DNA of 64,000 nucleotides from Frondihabitans sp. PhB188 (lineage in GTDB: Bacteria > Actinomycetota > Actinomycetes > Actinomycetales > Microbacteriaceae), in contig NZ_RJUO01000003.1 in assembly GCF_003752365.1 (NCBI RefSeq), forward strand, positions 124,001-188,000, in the 5' to 3' direction. Under the pieces are notes generated by a model. That model was not told the DNA's origin. It was given only the letters and a program-made list of their open reading frames with translations, and did not search any database. Shown here piece by piece: positions 1-9,092 of the stretch. How positions within the stretch are numbered: position 1 is the stretch's first letter; the number at the start of each line of letters is the position of its first letter. Made by a program: the position numbers and the translations under genes.

Positions 1-287
1 GTCAGCTCGTAGTCGACGCGCGGTGGGATGGTCGCCTGGGCCTCGCGGTGCACGAGCCCGTCGGCCTCGAAGGTGCGGAGCGTCGACGCCAGCATCTTCT
101 CGCTGATGCCCTCGATCTCGCGGTGCAGCTCACCCCAGCGATGACCGCCCTGCTCGAGAGCGAGGAGCACGAGCACACCCCAGCGGCTCGTGATGTGGGT
201 GAGCACGGTGCGAGTGGGGCAGTCGGCCGGGTATTTTCCCGAGGTGAGGCCGGGGCGGGGCCGGGAAACCGCAAAACTGACGTCCAT
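1..287 (-). CDS. HxlR-family transcriptional regulator (3' end outside window)
   Basis: The ATG at 287 opens a frame that runs off the left edge, so only about 95 N-terminal residues are visible. The winged-helix HxlR pattern is clear: a CPTRT segment with the family's conserved cysteine near residue 23, then SRWGVLVLLAL, then the recognition part with SEKMLASTLR and a wing ending in PPRVDYEL. HxlR proteins often sense electrophiles, aldehydes or quinones through that cysteine. The gene stands divergently from a NAD(P)H/quinone-type oxidoreductase at 401, the usual HxlR-QorB pairing, so it probably represses that gene and itself. Function is inferred from family and context. Confidence 0.85.
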   Translation of the reverse strand, partial: MDVSFAVSRPRPGLTSGKYPADCPTRTVLTHITSRWGVLVLLALEQGGHRWGELHREIEGISEKMLASTLRTFEADGLVHREAQATIPPRVDYEL

Positions 288-400
288 GGCGGGTAGCTTA
301 CAAAAAAGTGCGTACCTGCGTTCGGGAAGTCAGGTGCGACCTTCACCGTTGTCCCCACCATCGGGCCACTCGCCCGCCGCCCTTCGAAAGGACTCCCCCC
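288..400. promoter_or_regulatory. Divergent promoter region of HxlR regulator and NmrA-type reductase
   Basis: This 113-bp gap separates two divergent genes. It contains a TTAC...GTA half-site pair within TTACAAAAAAGTGCGTA at about 299-315, an A-rich spot unlike the surrounding GC-rich DNA. That arrangement resembles HxlR operators. The reductase ribosome-binding site GAAAGGA lies just before its ATG. The operator assignment is inference. Confidence 0.45.
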
Positions 401-1249
<849 letters not shown>

Positions 1250-1255
<6 letters not shown>

Positions 1256-1353
1256 CGGCTGACGCAGCAGCCGCCCACGCAGCAGCCGCCCACGCAGTAG
1301 CGGCTGACGCAGCAGCCGCCCACGCAGCAGCCGCTGCGCAGCATCCGCCGACG
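1250..1353. repeat. 15-bp tandem repeat, about 7 units, starting at the reductase stop codon
   Basis: Units of the form CAGCAGCCGCCCACG and CAGTAGCGGCTGACG follow each other with a 15-bp period from 1250 to 1353; one unit is 14 bp. The CAGTAG variant recurs after three units (1250 and 1295), suggesting 45-bp higher-order duplication. The first unit contains the stop codon of the upstream gene. If the stop were absent the array would read as Ala/His-rich pentapeptides. Confidence 0.85.
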
Positions 1354-1356
1354 CAC

Positions 1357-1392
1357 GAAGACGCCCCCTGCCTTGCGGCAGGGGGCGTCTTC
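1357..1392. terminator. Bidirectional hairpin terminator
   Basis: A perfect 16-bp inverted repeat (GAAGACGCCCCCTGCC and its complement) encloses a 4-nt loop TTGC. It lies between the converging reductase gene (ends 1255) and the small gene ending at 1403, so it can serve both. Confidence 0.85.
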
Positions 1393-1402
1393 GCGGTGAG
1401 CC

Positions 1403-1630
1403 CTAAGCGGTCAGAGACAGCGGCTGAAGCCGGCGAGTGATCTGCCGGAACTCGATCTCGGCGTCGAGCGCGTCCATGCGCCCGTCGTCGACGGCCGTCG
1501 ATACCCGCACGAGGTCCAGCCGTCGTTCGGCCCGCTCGCGCGCCGTGAAGATCGTGTCGGAGTCGATCGCCTTCGCCGCCTCGAGCCGGGCAAGAATGGC
1601 GTCCTTGGTCCAGCGGTGTGTCGTGCTCAT
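1403..1630 (-). CDS. Small conserved-looking hypothetical protein, 75 aa
   Basis: A soluble, charged, probably all-helical 75-residue protein with alternating Arg/Glu and Leu (for example ARLEAAKAID and RERAERRLDLVR). No catalytic motif, membrane segment or signal peptide is visible, and I do not recognise a family. The start is supported by GAAAGGGGTAAGAC directly before the ATG at 1630. It has its own upstream gap and ends beside the shared terminator, so it looks monocistronic. Confidence 0.65.
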   Translation of the reverse strand: MSTTHRWTKDAILARLEAAKAIDSDTIFTARERAERRLDLVRVSTAVDDGRMDALDAEIEFRQITRRLQPLSLTA

Positions 1631-1963
1631 GTCTTACCCCTTTCGTCGTGCTTCGCGAGTGGTTCCGCAACGCCTCAGAAGCCTGAATCGTTACGGTGCC
1701 GTTATCTAATGTGGTCAGAGTAAGCGCCCGAGTCGACGAAAGGTACGCCCCCGAACGGGTCAGACGGTAAACGTCTCATTACGACGAAGAGTGCGGCGTG
1801 TTACGCCACGCCGCCGCGGTCCGCGGCAGTCTCCGCTGCCTCTCGTGCGCGCGAGATGGCCGTCCGCGTCGCTGGAGCCGCCCCGAGCTGACGACGAGGG
1901 CCATCTCGCCGCCCGTCAGGGGACAGCGCGCAGCACCGCCGGCCTCGAGGCGCGCGGCCGAGC
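1631..1963. other. Intergenic region of 333 bp with a solo palindromic repeat
   Basis: No credible gene is seen here. It holds the promoter of the 75-aa gene near 1631-1740, an AT-richer stretch around 1675-1790, and a palindromic element at 1851-1910 related to the array at 48,626-49,130. The remainder up to the stop of the MFS gene shows no other structure I can support. Confidence 0.6.
1851..1910. repeat. Solo copy of the GAGATGGCC...GGCCATCTC palindromic element
   Basis: The element begins GCGAGATGGCC and ends GGGCCATCTCGCC about 45 bp later, forming an imperfect hairpin. Between the arms are GTCCGCGTCGC and GACGACGA, which also occur at the same places in units of the array at 48,626-49,130 on the same strand. 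It lies downstream of the MFS gene (minus strand). Confidence 0.7.
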
Positions 1964-3379
1964 TCAGCGGCTGGTGAGGCCGCTTCCGGCGGTGGCGGGC
2001 AGCCGCCAGGCCGGGACGAGCGAGACGAACAGGATCACGGCGATGACGATGAGGGCGAAGTCGTAGGCGATGACGCTTCCCGCGGGGTCCTGCCCTCCGC
2101 CCAGCCAGGCGATCCCGGCCGACACCGCGATCGCCCCGAGCGCGATGCCCGACCCGATCGCGATCTGCGAGATGGTCGAGTCGAGCACGTTCGCGTGCGT
2201 CATCTGAGCCTTCTCGACGTCGGCGTAGGTGATCGTGTTGTACGCCGTGAAGCCGACCGAGCGCGCCGCTCCCGAGACGACGAGCACGATCACCATGACG
2301 ACGAACGGCGTATCGGCGCGGAAGAAGGCCATGCCGACGAGGCAGGCCACTCCGACGAGGTGCGCGGCCACGAGCAGTCGGCGGAAGCCGAACGTCTTGA
2401 GCATCCACGTCGTCGTGGGCTTCACCGCGAGGTTGCCGGCGAAGAGGAAGAGGATGGCCGAGCCGGCCTGCACCGGGGTCCAGCCGAAGGCGCTCTGGAA
2501 GAGCAGCGGCAGCACGAACGGGATGGCGCTGATGACGAACCGGTAGACCGCGCCCCCGCCGAGCGCGACCCCGAACGTGTGGATGCGGAGCAGGCGGAGG
2601 TCGACGAACGGCTTCGGCGTCGTGAGCAGGTGGCGTATGGCCAGCCCGATCAGGATCGCGCCGGACGCTCCGAACACGATCGCCTGCAGCACGTCGACCG
2701 GGGTGATGGTGAGCAGGGTCGCCGCCCAGACGAGCGCCCCGATGCCGACGGACGACAGCGAGAGGCCGACCCAGTCGGGCGGCGTGGGCTCGATGCCGGT
2801 GTCCGCGGCGGCCCCGGTGGGCAGGATCCGGAGCGCGGCGATGAACCCGATGACGCCCAGGGGCACGTTGATCAAAAAGATCCAGTGCCACGACGCGTAC
2901 GTGGTGAGCAGACCGCCGACGAACGGCGCGAGGATGGGGGCGACCAGTGCAGGCCAGGTCAGCAGCGCCACGGCCCGGATCAGGTCGGCCTTAGCGGTGA
3001 CGCGCAGCACGGTCATGCGGCCGACCGGCACCATCATGGCGCCGCCGACGCCCTGGACGATGCGCGCGACGACCAGCGCCGGCAGGGCGGTGCTGAGGGC
3101 GCAGGCGATCGAGGCGAGGGTGAACAGCGCGATGGCGACCAGCAGGATCCGCCGGCTCCCGAAGCGGTCGGCGAGCCAGCCGCTCACCGGGATCAGCACG
3201 GCGACGGTCAGCACGTAGGCGGTGATCGTCACGCCGACGCTCGTCGCATCGACTCCGAGGTCGCGGGCGATGCTCGGGACGGCCGTCGTGACGATGGTCG
3301 AGTCGAGGTTCTCCATGAAGAAGCACCCCGCGACGAGCAGCGCCAGGGGTACCTGGCTCACGGATCGCGTCGTCGTCAT
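1964..3379 (-). CDS. MFS transporter, DHA2 (EmrB/QacA-like) family, 471 aa
   Basis: An integral membrane protein of about 14 hydrophobic segments, the usual size for proton-driven multidrug exporters of the DHA2 type. The first segment contains ENLDSTIVTTAVPSIARDLG (residues 23-42), the DHA signature with an acidic residue in helix 1. Motif A appears as GWLADRFGSRR at 67-77. The region FLINVPLGVIGF is also typical. Substrate cannot be told from sequence. The start ATG at 3379 is immediately followed by helix 1 after a short tail. The gene is monocistronic and divergent from the LCP gene. Confidence 0.85.
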   Translation of the reverse strand: MTTTRSVSQVPLALLVAGCFFMENLDSTIVTTAVPSIARDLGVDATSVGVTITAYVLTVAVLIPVSGWLADRFGSRRILLVAIALFTLASIACALSTALPALVVARIVQGVGGAMMVPVGRMTVLRVTAKADLIRAVALLTWPALVAPILAPFVGGLLTTYASWHWIFLINVPLGVIGFIAALRILPTGAAADTGIEPTPPDWVGLSLSSVGIGALVWAATLLTITPVDVLQAIVFGASGAILIGLAIRHLLTTPKPFVDLRLLRIHTFGVALGGGAVYRFVISAIPFVLPLLFQSAFGWTPVQAGSAILFLFAGNLAVKPTTTWMLKTFGFRRLLVAAHLVGVACLVGMAFFRADTPFVVMVIVLVVSGAARSVGFTAYNTITYADVEKAQMTHANVLDSTISQIAIGSGIALGAIAVSAGIAWLGGGQDPAGSVIAYDFALIVIAVILFVSLVPAWRLPATAGSGLTSR

Positions 3380-3529
3380 CTCCTCCAGTATGGCCTTCCC
3401 CGCCGCAGGTACCGAACCCCTCGTCCGCGCGGGTGAGATGCGGCGCCCGCAGGCGCGGGCACCCCGGAACGCTCTTCCCGCTCAGCTAGTCTTCGGGTCC
3501 GTCACTGCTTTTGATGATTGGGTTCCCGG

Positions 3530-4966
3530 ATGTCCGATTCGCCTCGAACACGCCTTCGCGTCAGGCCGCGCCACGTGATCCGCTGGATCGCGATCGTCGT
3601 CGTCCTGCTCCTCGTCGGCACCGTCGCCTACGCCGTGTACAACTACCAGACCTTCGTCGGCGGCGTCACGCACATCGACGCACTGCCCGCCACGACCTCC
3701 GTCGCGAAGTCGAGCGGCCAGAACATCCTCCTCGTCGGCGACGACCACCGCCCCGCGAACGCCTCGGCCGAAGAGCTGGCCGAGCTCGGCACGACCGCCG
3801 ACGGCGGCGGCACCAACACCGACTCGATGCTCGTGCTCCACATCCCGGACGGCGGCGGCCAGGCATCGCTCGTCTCCTTCCCCCGCGACTCGTGGGTGTC
3901 GATCCCCGGCTACGGCATGGGCAAGCTCAACGCCGCGTTCGCCTACGGCAGCACCAAGGGCGGCGCGGCCGGCGGCGCCCAGCTGCTGATCTCGACGATC
4001 GAGAACCTCACAGACATGCACATCGACCACTTCGTGCGCATCTCGATGGTCGGCTTCTACGACGTGGCGAAGGCGCTCGGCCCGATCCAGGTCTGCCTCA
4101 ACAACGCCGTCGACGACCCCTACTCGACGTTCAAGGCGCCGGCCGGCGTCTCCGAGCTCGACGCCAAGCAGACCCTGGCGTTCGTCCGCCAGCGGCACGG
4201 CCTCCCGAACGGCGACATCGACCGCGAGGCCCGCCAGCGCTACTTCCTCAGCGCCGAGGCCCACAACTTCCTCTCGGCGTCGACCCTCCTCAACCCCGGC
4301 AGGCTGAAGAAGTCGCTGAAGGCGGTCAGCGGCGCGATCCAGACCGACCCCGACCTCAACTGGATCACCCTCGGGCTGCAGCTGAAGAACCTCGCCGGCG
4401 GCAACCTGAAGTCGACGACCATTCCGATCACGGGCACGCCGACGATCTACTACAACGGCACCGCGGTCTCGATCGTGCAGGTCGACACCGACAAGATGGC
4501 GTCGTTCGTCGCCTCGCTCGACGAGAAGACCACGGCGACGACGAAGGCTGCGGCCGCCCCCACGACGGTCAAGCCCTCCCAGGTCACCGTCCAGGTGCTC
4601 AACGGCGGCGGAGTCGCCGGCGCCGCAGCGACCGCCACGTCGTCGCTCACGTCGGCCGGTTTCACCGTCATGACGCCGGGCACCGTCTCGACGCGTAGCG
4701 CCACGACGATCCAGTACCCGGCGTCGATGACCGCGGAGGCGAAGACGCTCGCGAAGTACGTCCCCGGCGCCACTCTCGAGGCGGTGACCGGCGTCTCGAA
4801 CGTCACCCTCGTGCTCGGTACCGATGGAGCGACCGCCAGCTCGAAGGCGTCGTCCGGCTCGTCGTCGGCGGGGTCGGCGGGCTCGGGTTCGGGCGCAGGA
4901 ACGAGCGGCTCCTCGACGAAGAAGACCGAGGCGGCCGCGGCCACCACCCTCGCCTGCATCAACTGA
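3530..4966 (+). CDS. LCP (LytR-CpsA-Psr) family protein with LytR_C domain, 478 aa
   Basis: LCP enzymes transfer glycopolymers from lipid carriers to peptidoglycan at the outer face of the membrane. A short basic cytoplasmic tail precedes one membrane helix (about residues 18-37). The LCP domain follows with NILLVGDD, the TDSM motif near 98 and FPRDSWV at 117-123. The conserved arginine-rich block RQRHGLPNGDIDREARQR comes later. A LytR_C domain (about 345-435, with VTVQVLNGGGVAG) and a Ser/Gly/Thr-rich tail end the protein. I prefer the ATG at 3530; an in-frame TTG at 3518 is the alternative and neither has a strong ribosome-binding site. Confidence 0.9.
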   Translation: MSDSPRTRLRVRPRHVIRWIAIVVVLLLVGTVAYAVYNYQTFVGGVTHIDALPATTSVAKSSGQNILLVGDDHRPANASAEELAELGTTADGGGTNTDSMLVLHIPDGGGQASLVSFPRDSWVSIPGYGMGKLNAAFAYGSTKGGAAGGAQLLISTIENLTDMHIDHFVRISMVGFYDVAKALGPIQVCLNNAVDDPYSTFKAPAGVSELDAKQTLAFVRQRHGLPNGDIDREARQRYFLSAEAHNFLSASTLLNPGRLKKSLKAVSGAIQTDPDLNWITLGLQLKNLAGGNLKSTTIPITGTPTIYYNGTAVSIVQVDTDKMASFVASLDEKTTATTKAAAAPTTVKPSQVTVQVLNGGGVAGAAATATSSLTSAGFTVMTPGTVSTRSATTIQYPASMTAEAKTLAKYVPGATLEAVTGVSNVTLVLGTDGATASSKASSGSSSAGSAGSGSGAGTSGSSTKKTEAAAATTLACIN

Positions 4967-5035
4967 CGCGGCGGCGCCGACGGGGTGCTCGCCGGGGCGA
5001 GGGCCCGCGGGAGCGTGCAGGGTGGCGCGACCGGG

Positions 5036-5485
5036 TCAGGCCCGCATGCCCTTCGAGGTGCGACGCCGTCGATCGCGCGCCGTGCGGAGAGCCCAGACGA
5101 CCGCTCCGCCCAGCAGCGCGCCCGCCGTGTTCGTCGCGAGGTCGCCAACCGACGCGAGCCGCGCGGGCAGGAACATCGCCTGGCCGCTCTCGACGACGAG
5201 CGACAGGGTGAGCCCGATGACGCCCGAGACCCACCAGAGCGGTCGCATGGCGACGGACGCGACGAGAGCGCCGAACGGCAGGAACATCACCACGTTCGCG
5301 ACGCTCTGCAGGAGGTCGTAGTCGACGAAGGCCGGGACCCCGTCGGCGTGCCAGCGGCGGAACAGCGCCGAGAGCGCTCCGTCGGCGCCGGCGTCGACGC
5401 GCGTCGGCCAGAACGTGACGGCGAGGATCGCGATCAGGACGACGAGCACGGCGACCCACTCGATCGTGCGCAGCCGTCTGTCCAT
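5036..5485 (-). CDS. VanZ-like membrane protein, 149 aa
   Basis: A small membrane protein with about four hydrophobic segments and the VanZ pattern: WPTRVDAG after helix 1, the NVVMFLPFGAL helix, then SLVVESGQAMFLPARLASVGDLATNTAGALLG. The conserved E-x-x-Q and DLATN residues are present. VanZ homologues in actinobacteria are of unknown function, with some linked to glycopeptide tolerance. The basic C-terminal tail (RDRRRRTSKG) is probably cytoplasmic. It ends convergently with the LCP gene 69 bp away. Confidence 0.8.
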   Translation of the reverse strand: MDRRLRTIEWVAVLVVLIAILAVTFWPTRVDAGADGALSALFRRWHADGVPAFVDYDLLQSVANVVMFLPFGALVASVAMRPLWWVSGVIGLTLSLVVESGQAMFLPARLASVGDLATNTAGALLGGAVVWALRTARDRRRRTSKGMRA

Positions 5486-5547
5486 CGCTCGACGGTAGCG
5501 GATCGGCGCTGTGCTGAGCTCCGCGCACCCTCTCCTGGCGCGACGGG

Positions 5548-6138
5548 TCAGTCGCCGACGACCTCGTCGGCGCGGTGGGCGCCGTAGAACTCGGACTGGC
5601 GGAGCATGATGTCGGCCATGTCGGTTCCGCCGCCGTAGACCGTGCCGACGAAGTCGAGGCCTTTCTGGATGGCCCAGATCTCATCGTGCCGGTCGGGCGG
5701 GAGGATCGCCGCCGGGCTCCCGACGGCGACCCAGCCGATCGGCACGACGACGCCGGGCTCGATGGTCGTGTTGACTTGGACGACGCCGTGGATCCTCACC
5801 TCGGCGCCGGCCCCGATGCGACTGCCCGGGAAGAGCGCCGCACCCGTCGCGATGAACGCCCCGTCGGCGACATCGCTGCCGTTGACGTGGGCGTTCGGCC
5901 CCACCATCACGGACGACCCGATGCGCGCCGGATACCCCGCGCGGCCGCGGACGACGGCGTTCTCCATCACGACGGTGTTCTCGCCGATGTCGACTCGGCC
6001 GTCTTCGGCGCTGAGCACTGCTCCGGGCAGGATGCGCGCGCCGGCTGCCACGTGGACGTCGCCCACGAGGGTGGCTGCGGGCGACACGACGGCGTCGGCG
6101 TGGACGATGGGCACGGCGTCGCGGTGGCGGATCAGCAC
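5548..6138 (-). CDS. Gamma-carbonic-anhydrase-like hexapeptide-repeat protein, 196 aa
   Basis: A left-handed beta-helix protein built of hexapeptide turns (VVSPAATLVGDVHVAAGARILPGAV and further turns to about residue 140) plus a C-terminal helix. This is the layout of gamma-carbonic anhydrase and PaaY-type proteins. The metal-binding pattern G-H-x-A-x-x-H-G is read here as GPNAHVNG, so the paired zinc histidines appear replaced by Pro and Asn. Carbonic anhydrase activity is therefore doubtful. The GTG at 6138 is preferred because the beta-helix begins at once; an ATG 30 bp upstream is possible. Confidence 0.75.
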   Translation of the reverse strand: MLIRHRDAVPIVHADAVVSPAATLVGDVHVAAGARILPGAVLSAEDGRVDIGENTVVMENAVVRGRAGYPARIGSSVMVGPNAHVNGSDVADGAFIATGAALFPGSRIGAGAEVRIHGVVQVNTTIEPGVVVPIGWVAVGSPAAILPPDRHDEIWAIQKGLDFVGTVYGGGTDMADIMLRQSEFYGAHRADEVVGD

Positions 6139-6211
6139 GGCCCCACCGTAGCAAGGGCCCTCGGGCATAGAGAAAATGGCCCTCCCGGAGGGGAGAGCCA
6201 TTTTCGTCTCG

Positions 6212-6284
6212 TGGATCTGAGGGGACTCGAACCCCTGACCCCCTGCATGCCATGCAGGTGCGCTACCAGCTGCGCCACAGACCC
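6212..6284 (-). tRNA. tRNA-Ala (anticodon GGC)
   Basis: A 73-nt cloverleaf is read on the minus strand: acceptor GGGTCTG/CAGATCC, anticodon stem CCTGC/GCAGG, loop ATGGCAT with anticodon GGC, T-arm GGGGTTCGAGTCCCC, and discriminator A. CCA is not encoded. It stands alone between the hexapeptide-repeat gene and metQ. Confidence 0.95.
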
Positions 6285-6393
6285 GGACCGTGTAGACCCA
6301 GACAGTGTTGCTCGAGAAGGTTTCCCTGCCGAAGCAACCCTGCAAGATTACTACACTTTTCTCGAGGTCAAGACCACAGGTCAAGACCACCTC
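6285..6393. promoter_or_regulatory. tRNA-Ala promoter region and metQ 3' region with a 12-bp direct repeat
   Basis: This gap separates metQ from tRNA-Ala on the same strand. It carries an AT-rich tract around 6345-6362 suited to a promoter for the tRNA. Two copies of GGTCAAGACCAC occur at 6366-6377 and 6379-6390, just 3' of the metQ stop. No hairpin terminator is obvious. Confidence 0.4.
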
Positions 6394-7221
6394 CTAGGAG
6401 GCGGGCACCACCAGGCCGTCCCACGTCGTGTTCAGGTACGCCTTCGTCTTGTCCGAGAGCAGCAGCTTCTTGAGCTCGAGCACGCGCGGGTCGTCCGCCA
6501 GCTTCTTGGTCGTGGCGAGCACGTTGTAGTAGTCGCTGTCCTTGCCCTCGACGAGGATCGCCTTCGACGAGTCGAGGCCGGCGGGGAGGGCGAACGAAAG
6601 CGTCACGAATGCGGCGTCGACGTCGGGCAGTGACTGCGGCAGCGTGGCGTTGTCGATCTCCTTGAAGGTGAACTTCTTCGGGTTCGACGTGATGTCGGAG
6701 AGGACGGTGGGGTTGTCCCTGGTCTCGATCAGGCCCTTGCCGGCGAGGATCTTGAGGGCGCGGCCCTCGTTGGTCGGATCGTTCGGGACGGCGATCGTCG
6801 CGCCGCTCGTCAGGTCGTCGACGCTCTTCACCTTGTCGCTGTAGAACGCGGCGGTCGGCAGGTAGATCTTGCCGACGCTGACGAGGTCGTCGCCGGCGGC
6901 CTTGTTGTAGGTGTCGAGGAAGGTCTCGTTCTGGAACAGGTTGGCCTGGACGTCTCCGTCGTGGAGGGCCGGGTTCGGCGTGTTGTAGTCCTGGAACTCG
7001 GTGTACTGCACGTCGAGACCGGCGGCCTTCGCCTCGTTGTCCTGGATGTACTTGAGGATGTCGCCGGCAGGGGTGGCGAGAGCGCCGACCTTGATGGTGC
7101 CGAGCTTCGCATCGGACGACCCGGAGTCGGACGACCCGGCGCAGCCCGTGAGGGCGAAGGCGATCGCGGATACGGCGGCGATGGCGCCGACGAGCTTGGG
7201 GGTGCGGGTGCGGATGGACAC
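6394..7221 (-). CDS. metQ: Methionine ABC transporter substrate-binding lipoprotein MetQ, 275 aa
   Basis: A NlpA/MetQ-family lipoprotein that captures methionine outside the membrane and delivers it to MetNI. The signal peptide ends in a lipobox LTGC (cysteine near residue 29), followed by a Ser/Gly/Asp linker. The mature part begins KVGALATPAGDILKYI and contains the family segments FQDYNTPNPALHDGD, NLFQNETFLD and IAVPNDPTNEGRALKIL. The GTG at 7221 is chosen because it opens directly into the basic n-region; GAGAG lies upstream. It is the last gene of metN-metI-metQ, 14 bp after metI. Confidence 0.92.
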   Translation of the reverse strand: MSIRTRTPKLVGAIAAVSAIAFALTGCAGSSDSGSSDAKLGTIKVGALATPAGDILKYIQDNEAKAAGLDVQYTEFQDYNTPNPALHDGDVQANLFQNETFLDTYNKAAGDDLVSVGKIYLPTAAFYSDKVKSVDDLTSGATIAVPNDPTNEGRALKILAGKGLIETRDNPTVLSDITSNPKKFTFKEIDNATLPQSLPDVDAAFVTLSFALPAGLDSSKAILVEGKDSDYYNVLATTKKLADDPRVLELKKLLLSDKTKAYLNTTWDGLVVPAS

Positions 7222-7235
7222 GGTGTTCTCTCGTT

Positions 7236-7982
7236 TCAGGTGGGAGGTGCGACCAGGGGTGTGCGGGACTTCGTGCTGGGGATGCGGTGCGCGAGCCGAC
7301 GGGCTGCCCAGCCGGCGAGGATCTGCACCACCATGACGATGACGAAGATCACGATGATGACGACCACGATGTACGCGGTCGAGTAGCGCTGGTAGCCGTA
7401 CGAGTAGGCGACCTGGCCGAGCCCGCCGCCGCCGACGACGCCGACCATGGCCGAGAAGTTGATGATCGACGTGACCGTGGTCGAGAGGCCGAGCAGGAGC
7501 GCTCCCGCGGTCTCGGGCACGAGCACCTTCGAGACGAGCTGCCAGCGCGTGGCGCCCAGCGAGTCGGCGGCCTCGATGAGGCCGGGGTCGATCTCGCGCA
7601 CGGCGATCTCGACCATTCTCGCGAAGAACGGGATCGCGACGACGGAGAGCGGCACGATCGCCGCAGTGGTGCCGATGAAGGTGCCGATCACGAGGCGTGT
7701 GAACGGGATCAGCGCGATCATCAGGATGATGAACGGCACGGAGCGGCCGAGGTTCACCACGAAGTTGAGGATGCGGTTGATGGTGGCCGACAGCCCTCGC
7801 GAGCCGCCGATCCGCTCCAGGAAGGAGCGCCGCTCGGTGCCGACCAGCAGGATGCCGAGCGGCAGGCCGATGACGATCGTCACGAGCAGCGCGACCCCGG
7901 TCATGTAGAGCGTCTGCACGAGGCCCTGCAGCACGTTCTGGATCAGAATTGGCCAGAAGTCGGGCGCGGAGTAGTCGATCAC
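7236..7982 (-). CDS. metI: Methionine ABC transporter permease MetI, 248 aa
   Basis: A MetI-type inner-membrane permease with about six helices. The binding-protein-dependent transport signature (EAA loop) reads EAADSLGATRWQLVSKVLVPE around residues 145-165, the site that docks on MetN. The first helix region is LVQTLYMTGVALLVTIVIGLPLG. The GTG start at 7982 overlaps the stop of metN by four bases (GTGA), showing translational coupling. The C-terminal tail is rich in Arg/Pro and slightly longer than usual. Confidence 0.92.
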   Translation of the reverse strand: MIDYSAPDFWPILIQNVLQGLVQTLYMTGVALLVTIVIGLPLGILLVGTERRSFLERIGGSRGLSATINRILNFVVNLGRSVPFIILMIALIPFTRLVIGTFIGTTAAIVPLSVVAIPFFARMVEIAVREIDPGLIEAADSLGATRWQLVSKVLVPETAGALLLGLSTTVTSIINFSAMVGVVGGGGLGQVAYSYGYQRYSTAYIVVVIIVIFVIVMVVQILAGWAARRLAHRIPSTKSRTPLVAPPT

Positions 7983-8983
7983 GAGGCGGCTCTCGACGGG
8001 GTGTGGATGACCTCGACCAGGAGATCCTGCGAGCGGAGGTCGGCGATGGCCGCATCGACCGCGGTGCCGGATCCGGGAATCTCGAGGCGCGTGCGCCCGG
8101 CCTGCTTGCCGGCGATCGTCTCGATGGCCGCGCCGAGGATGCTGACGTCGAAGCCGTGGGTGCGGGCGAGCTGGGCGATGACGGGCCGATCGGCGCTGCC
8201 GCCCGAGAACGTGATGTCGACGACCGTTCCGCTGACGTCGGGGGGAAGGTCGTGCAGGGGGAAGAGGTCGGCCGCGAGCCGCGATCCCGGCGTCGTGATG
8301 ACGTCGGCGAGGCGGCCCTGCTCGACGATCCGGCCCGATTCGAGAAGCGCGGCCGAGTCGCAGATGCGCTTGATGACGTCCATCTCGTGCGTGATCAGCA
8401 GCACGGTGAGCCCGAGCTCGTCGCGGATCGTGCGGATCAGCTCCAGGATCGAGCGCATGGTCTCGGGGTCGAGAGCGCTGGTCGCCTCGTCGCTGAGCAG
8501 CACCTTCGGGTTCGACGCGAGAGCGCGGGCGATGCCGACGCGCTGCTTCTGGCCGCCCGAGAGCTGAGCCGGGTACGAGTCGGCCCGGCTCGAGAGGCCG
8601 ACGAGATCGAGGATCTCCCCCGCGCGACGACGACGCTCGACGCGGTCCACCCCGGCGATCTCGAGGGCGAGCTCGACGTTGCCCCGGGCCGTCCGGCCCT
8701 GCAGCAGGTTGAACTGCTGGAAGACCATGCCGATGTCGTGGCGCGCGGCTCGAAGGCCCTGTGCGTCGAGCCCCAGGAGGTCGCGGCCGTCGACCGCAAC
8801 CGTGCCGGAGTCGGGGCGCTCCAGCAGATTGACGGTGCGGATGAGAGTGCTCTTGCCGGCGCCGGACTGGCCGACGACTCCGAAGATCTGCCGCTCGGCG
8901 ACCTCGATCGACACGTCGTCGAGGGCCCGGACGGCGCCGGATGCCCCGGAGAACGTCTTGTGGAGGTGCTGAAGCGAGATCAC
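7979..8983 (-). CDS. metN: Methionine import ATP-binding protein MetN, 334 aa
   Basis: The ATPase of the methionine importer. It shows Walker [11 protein letters not shown] near residue 37, the Q-loop [11 protein letters not shown], the signature [15 protein letters not shown], and Walker [18 protein letters not shown]-terminal NIL-type domain of about 90 residues follows the ATPase core; in this family it binds methionine and gives feedback inhibition. I prefer the GTG at 8983, since MetN proteins begin with ISL immediately before the first strand and AAGG lies upstream. An ATG at 9061 in the same frame would add 26 residues and would overlap the palindrome at 9056-9080. Confidence 0.9.
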   Translation of the reverse strand: MISLQHLHKTFSGASGAVRALDDVSIEVAERQIFGVVGQSGAGKSTLIRTVNLLERPDSGTVAVDGRDLLGLDAQGLRAARHDIGMVFQQFNLLQGRTARGNVELALEIAGVDRVERRRRAGEILDLVGLSSRADSYPAQLSGGQKQRVGIARALASNPKVLLSDEATSALDPETMRSILELIRTIRDELGLTVLLITHEMDVIKRICDSAALLESGRIVEQGRLADVITTPGSRLAADLFPLHDLPPDVSGTVVDITFSGGSADRPVIAQLARTHGFDVSILGAAIETIAGKQAGRTRLEIPGSGTAVDAAIADLRSQDLLVEVIHTPSRAAS

Positions 8984-9055
8984 GGGCGCCTTGAGTCGTC
9001 GGAGACGCCCGACGGTGGGCGAGTGGGAGGGTGCCCACAATGATTCCACGAGCAC

Positions 9056-9080
9056 CGTCACACCGTGACGCGGTGTGACG
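9056..9080. promoter_or_regulatory. 10-bp inverted repeat between rsfS and metN (operator or terminator)
   Basis: CGTCACACCG and CGGTGTGACG form perfect 10-bp arms around a 5-bp centre TGACG. It lies 13 bp after the rsfS stop and 73 bp before the chosen metN start. No T-run follows, so it could be a metNIQ operator as well as an rsfS terminator. Confidence 0.55.
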
Positions 9081-9092
9081 CAGCGTTACGGC

